From assembly GCA_945872805.1 (NCBI GenBank), contig CAMCBE010000051.1:1-9323 (forward strand): a stretch of DNA of 9,323 nt. The letters are read 5' to 3'. The translations under genes and the position numbers were made by a program. The notes below the pieces were generated by a model. The model saw nothing but the letters and a program-made list of their open reading frames with translations, was not told the origin of the DNA and did not search any database. This DNA is from Chitinophaga pinensis. Its GTDB lineage: Bacteria; Bacteroidota; Bacteroidia; Chitinophagales; Chitinophagaceae. Positions 7,156 to 9,323 of this stretch are shown piece after piece (positions within the stretch are counted from its first letter, which is position 1; each line of letters begins with the position of its first letter).

Positions 7156-7755
7156 TTGTTTTATACTAAATCCACTAATGTCTTTTAATACATCAACGCA
7201 TTCTGATTCGTTTGATTTCTGTATACCAATTTCATAGCGACAAAACAACTGTATTTCTTGTGAGTGAATAGAACACCCAAATTTCCTGATGATTTTTAAT
7301 ACTTCATTCACTATCGTATAATCAAATTCAAGTTCATATAAAATCTCAACGGGCTTTTTAACCAACGGCGTAAGCTGTAACGCCATAGAGGCCGAACTCT
7401 TATACGCATTAATTAATCCAGGAATACCAAGCAGTGTTCCTCCGAAAAATCGAATGACAATAACACATACATTCGTCAATTCTTTTGAATCAATCTGCCC
7501 CAGAATAGGACGCCCTGCAGAACCTGATGGTTCCCCAGCATCTGACACACGATAAGTCTGTCGATCTGCACCTATTCTATAGCCAAAGCAAAAGTGAGAC
7601 GCTTTAGGCTGCTCTTTTTTTAACTGCAGCAATACTTTTTTAAACTCATCAATAGATTGCACAGGAAACGCATAGGCTATAAAACGACTTCCCCTATCGG
7701 AAAATTCTGCAGTAGTAGCCTTTTCAATAGTCTGAAAAAAATTAGGATCCACCAT
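7138..7755 (-). CDS. YigZ/IMPACT (UPF0029) family protein
   Basis: This 205-residue protein has the IMPACT-family fold. The hallmark SDAGEPSGSAGRPIL is at 71-85, and RFFGGTLLGIPGLINAY at 102-118 matches the consensus R-[YF]-F-G-G-x-x-L-G-x-x-G-L-I-x-A-Y. The N-terminal FSDRGSRFIAYAFPV and the later SHFCFGYR are also typical. Residues about 136-196 would be the C-terminal DUF1949 ferredoxin-like domain. Eukaryotic IMPACT/YIH1 modulates Gcn2 signalling; bacterial YigZ has nucleic-acid-binding features but no settled role. The gene starts 3 nt after the ribD stop, so it is the second gene of a ribD operon. Its last codons, for SDPA and stop, lie in the terminator hairpin. The start at 7755 is tight behind ribD; no ribosome binding site is visible, so coupled translation is likely. 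Confidence 0.94.
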   Translation of the reverse strand: MVDPNFFQTIEKATTAEFSDRGSRFIAYAFPVQSIDEFKKVLLQLKKEQPKASHFCFGYRIGADRQTYRVSDAGEPSGSAGRPILGQIDSKELTNVCVIVIRFFGGTLLGIPGLINAYKSSASMALQLTPLVKKPVEILYELEFDYTIVNEVLKIIRKFGCSIHSQEIQLFCRYEIGIQKSNESECVDVLKDISGFSIKQKSDPA

Positions 7756-7758
7756 GCG

Positions 7759-8808
7759 TTATGTTAATCTAAAATAATAATGCAATCGACTGTGACCTAT
7801 AACAATCTCTGCAGAGGATTGTATGTGATTTGGGATTCTTGGTGAAGCTAATCCTTTTCCTATACGCATAGATTCGTTTGTAATGACGCGTATTTCATCC
7901 CATAACTCACCCTGAATAAAAGAGGTCAACAATGTTGCTCCTCCTTCAATAATTATACTTTGAATATTCATTGCATAAAGTCGATTCAATATATCAGCAA
8001 GTGACTTTTTCTCCCTAGGCATTTTGATATACTGAACTGAACCTAAGATATCATCACGCTCATGATTAATAACAACTGTTGGTAACCCATCTTGAAAAAT
8101 TCTCAACCTTAATGGTAATCGCAGGTTGAAATCAAGTACAATACGCAATGGACTAGCGCCAGAAGCAAGTCGATTTGTAAGCAATGGGTCATCCAATAAT
8201 GCAGTATCTGTTCCAATAAGAATCGCTTGTTCTTCAGCCCTCCATTGGTGAACTTGCTTATTCACTTCATCATCCGTTATCAACAAACGAGTTGAATCTA
8301 GATTCCCCATGAAACGATCCATAGTCTCCGCCCACTTCAAGATAACATATGGCCTACTCCGCTCATGAAAAGAAAAAAAACGCCTATTTTGTAACCGTGC
8401 TTCTTCACGCAAAACACCCAGCTTCACCTCAATACCAGCATCAACGAGCTGCTTAATTCCTTTTCCATCTACTTTACTATGTGGATCTTGAACAGCCACC
8501 ACCACCCGCTTCACACCCTCCTTAATTATCCTCTCCGAACAAGGGGGCGTTTTTCCATGATGTGAGCAAGGCTCAAGGGTTACATAAAGTGTCGCTTTGG
8601 GGATCAAGTGTTTTTGATCATCCTGAACTGAGTTGAAACAATTTACTTCTGCATGGGCTTCTCCAAACCGTTGATGATAGCCGCTCCCAATAACGACTTC
8701 CTTATACACGAGCAAAGCTCCGACCATAGGATTGGGGGCAACATGTCCAATCCCTCTCTCTGCTATCAACAGCGCTTGAGCCATAAATATTTCATCGACT
8801 AAATCCAT
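7759..8808 (-). CDS. ribD: Bifunctional diaminohydroxyphosphoribosylaminopyrimidine deaminase / 5-amino-6-(5-phosphoribosylamino)uracil reductase
   Basis: RibD carries out the second and third steps of riboflavin synthesis in the cytosol. The N-terminal deaminase domain (about 1-145) has PNPMVGA at 25-31, the zinc-site HAE at 52-54 with catalytic E54, and PCSHHGKTPPC at 80-90 providing C81 and C90. The C-terminal reductase domain (about 153-349) shows RPYVILKWA at 152-160, WRAEEQAILIGTDTALLDDP from 189 with LLTNR, and IIIEGGATLL at 275-284. At 349 residues it is full length for the Bacteroidota form. The usual D-G of the 'xxDG' signature is D164-R165 here, a noteworthy but single change. It heads a two-gene operon with the YigZ-family gene (3-nt gap) and is divergent from prmC across 54 nt. 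That gap is too short for an FMN riboswitch, and none is seen. Confidence 0.97.
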   Translation of the reverse strand: MDLVDEIFMAQALLIAERGIGHVAPNPMVGALLVYKEVVIGSGYHQRFGEAHAEVNCFNSVQDDQKHLIPKATLYVTLEPCSHHGKTPPCSERIIKEGVKRVVVAVQDPHSKVDGKGIKQLVDAGIEVKLGVLREEARLQNRRFFSFHERSRPYVILKWAETMDRFMGNLDSTRLLITDDEVNKQVHQWRAEEQAILIGTDTALLDDPLLTNRLASGASPLRIVLDFNLRLPLRLRIFQDGLPTVVINHERDDILGSVQYIKMPREKKSLADILNRLYAMNIQSIIIEGGATLLTSFIQGELWDEIRVITNESMRIGKGLASPRIPNHIQSSAEIVIGHSRLHYYFRLT

Positions 8809-8862
8809 AAAAAAATCACGATGGTGAAAATTACATCATAAAACATTTTTGATAGATGTTCT

Positions 8863-9323
8863 ATGATTCTGATGATGAGCGCAAAGTTAATTGATTTACA
8901 TTTGGGCGTGCACATTAAAGCAGCATATCATCAACTTAGCGAAGACATTAGCCCCCTCTATGATAGCAGGGAAGCAAAAAATATTGCTGACTGGATCATG
9001 GAGGAATTAACTGGGTGGGACCGCTCAAAAAGACTGATACATCAAGATAAATTACTTGACGAAAGTCAAATAGAAAAATTAAATACTTACACAAAGGAAC
9101 TACTAGTAGGGAAACCCATTCAATACATTTTAAGTAAGGCATGGTTTATGGGAAGCTCTTTTTATGTAGATGAACGTGTACTCATTCCAAGACCCGAAAC
9201 AGAAGAACTGGTTGATCTAATTAAACACAAATACCAAGATGTAAAAAATGTAGACCACCGTCAAATTAGAGTAGTCGATATTGGAACGGGTAGCGGATGC
9301 ATTGCCATATCCTTAAAGAAAAT
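8863..9323 (+). CDS. prmC: Release factor N5-glutamine methyltransferase, 5' part
   Basis: The window holds about 153 codons of a protein whose family is usually 280-290 residues. PrmC (HemK) methylates the glutamine of the GGQ motif in peptide chain release factors, using S-adenosylmethionine. The N-terminal helical domain (about 1-95) includes GKPIQYIL near 98-104; LIPRPETEELVD at 107-118 is the family signature, and VVDIGTGSGCIAISL at 137-151 is the SAM-binding motif I. The catalytic NPPY lies beyond the right edge. The frame begins after an in-frame TAA at 8839-8841. M1 at 8863 is chosen, but ATGs at 8872 and 8875 in the same frame are equally possible, and there is no Shine-Dalgarno sequence to decide. 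A box CATTTTTG at 8844-8851 resembles a -7 element but lacks a good -33 partner. Confidence 0.95.
   Translation, partial: MILMMSAKLIDLHLGVHIKAAYHQLSEDISPLYDSREAKNIADWIMEELTGWDRSKRLIHQDKLLDESQIEKLNTYTKELLVGKPIQYILSKAWFMGSSFYVDERVLIPRPETEELVDLIKHKYQDVKNVDHRQIRVVDIGTGSGCIAISLKK

Noticed and set aside
8809..8862. Possible FMN riboswitch upstream of ribD
   Set aside because: The divergent gap is 54 nt, too short for an RFN element of well over 100 nt, and no RFN-like conserved segments are visible.
1..9323. tRNA/rRNA genes, insertion sequences, phage or defence genes
   Set aside because: No cloverleaf-like sequence, transposase, integrase, terminal inverted repeats or defence-type domains were recognised on either strand.

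Overview
The window reads as an ordinary chromosomal stretch of an AT-rich Bacteroidota bacterium. The best evidence is a giant exported PKD-repeat protein ending (as far as visible) in a module typical of Bacteroidota surface proteins, a promoter-like TAnnTTTG box, no convincing Shine-Dalgarno sequence before any of the seven starts, and a DUF695-type exported protein. A class or genus cannot be named safely; Cytophagia- or Saprospiria-like lineages would fit, but that is a guess.

Layout. Positions 1-4305 (minus strand) are one uninterrupted frame of 1435 codons that runs off the left edge: a secreted protein built of 15 PKD-like repeats. Just upstream of it on the same strand (4380-5186) is an exported DUF695 plus RraB-like protein. 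Divergently, on the plus strand, lie a NIF3-family dinuclear-metal protein (5249-6349) and, 6 nt later, a coiled-coil C4 zinc-ribbon protein (6356-7102). A strong hairpin at 7123-7155 closes this pair and also the convergent minus-strand pair ribD (7759-8808) and a YigZ/IMPACT-family gene (7138-7755). The stop codon of the latter sits in the hairpin loop. After a 54-nt divergent gap, prmC begins at 8863 and is cut by the right edge.

Functions. ribD supplies the deaminase/reductase steps of riboflavin synthesis, and prmC methylates release factors. The NIF3/zinc-ribbon pair is widespread, but its biochemical role is not settled. The PKD protein is probably a cell-surface or secreted adhesin-like protein using type IX secretion; its sorting signal would lie beyond the window.

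Novelty. I do not see a clearly new system. The points most worth a second look are the regular two-cysteines-per-repeat architecture of the PKD protein with one deviant repeat, the export signal on an RraB-like protein, and the terminator hairpin that doubles as the coding end of the YigZ-family gene. There is no gene-free stretch longer than about 75 bases.
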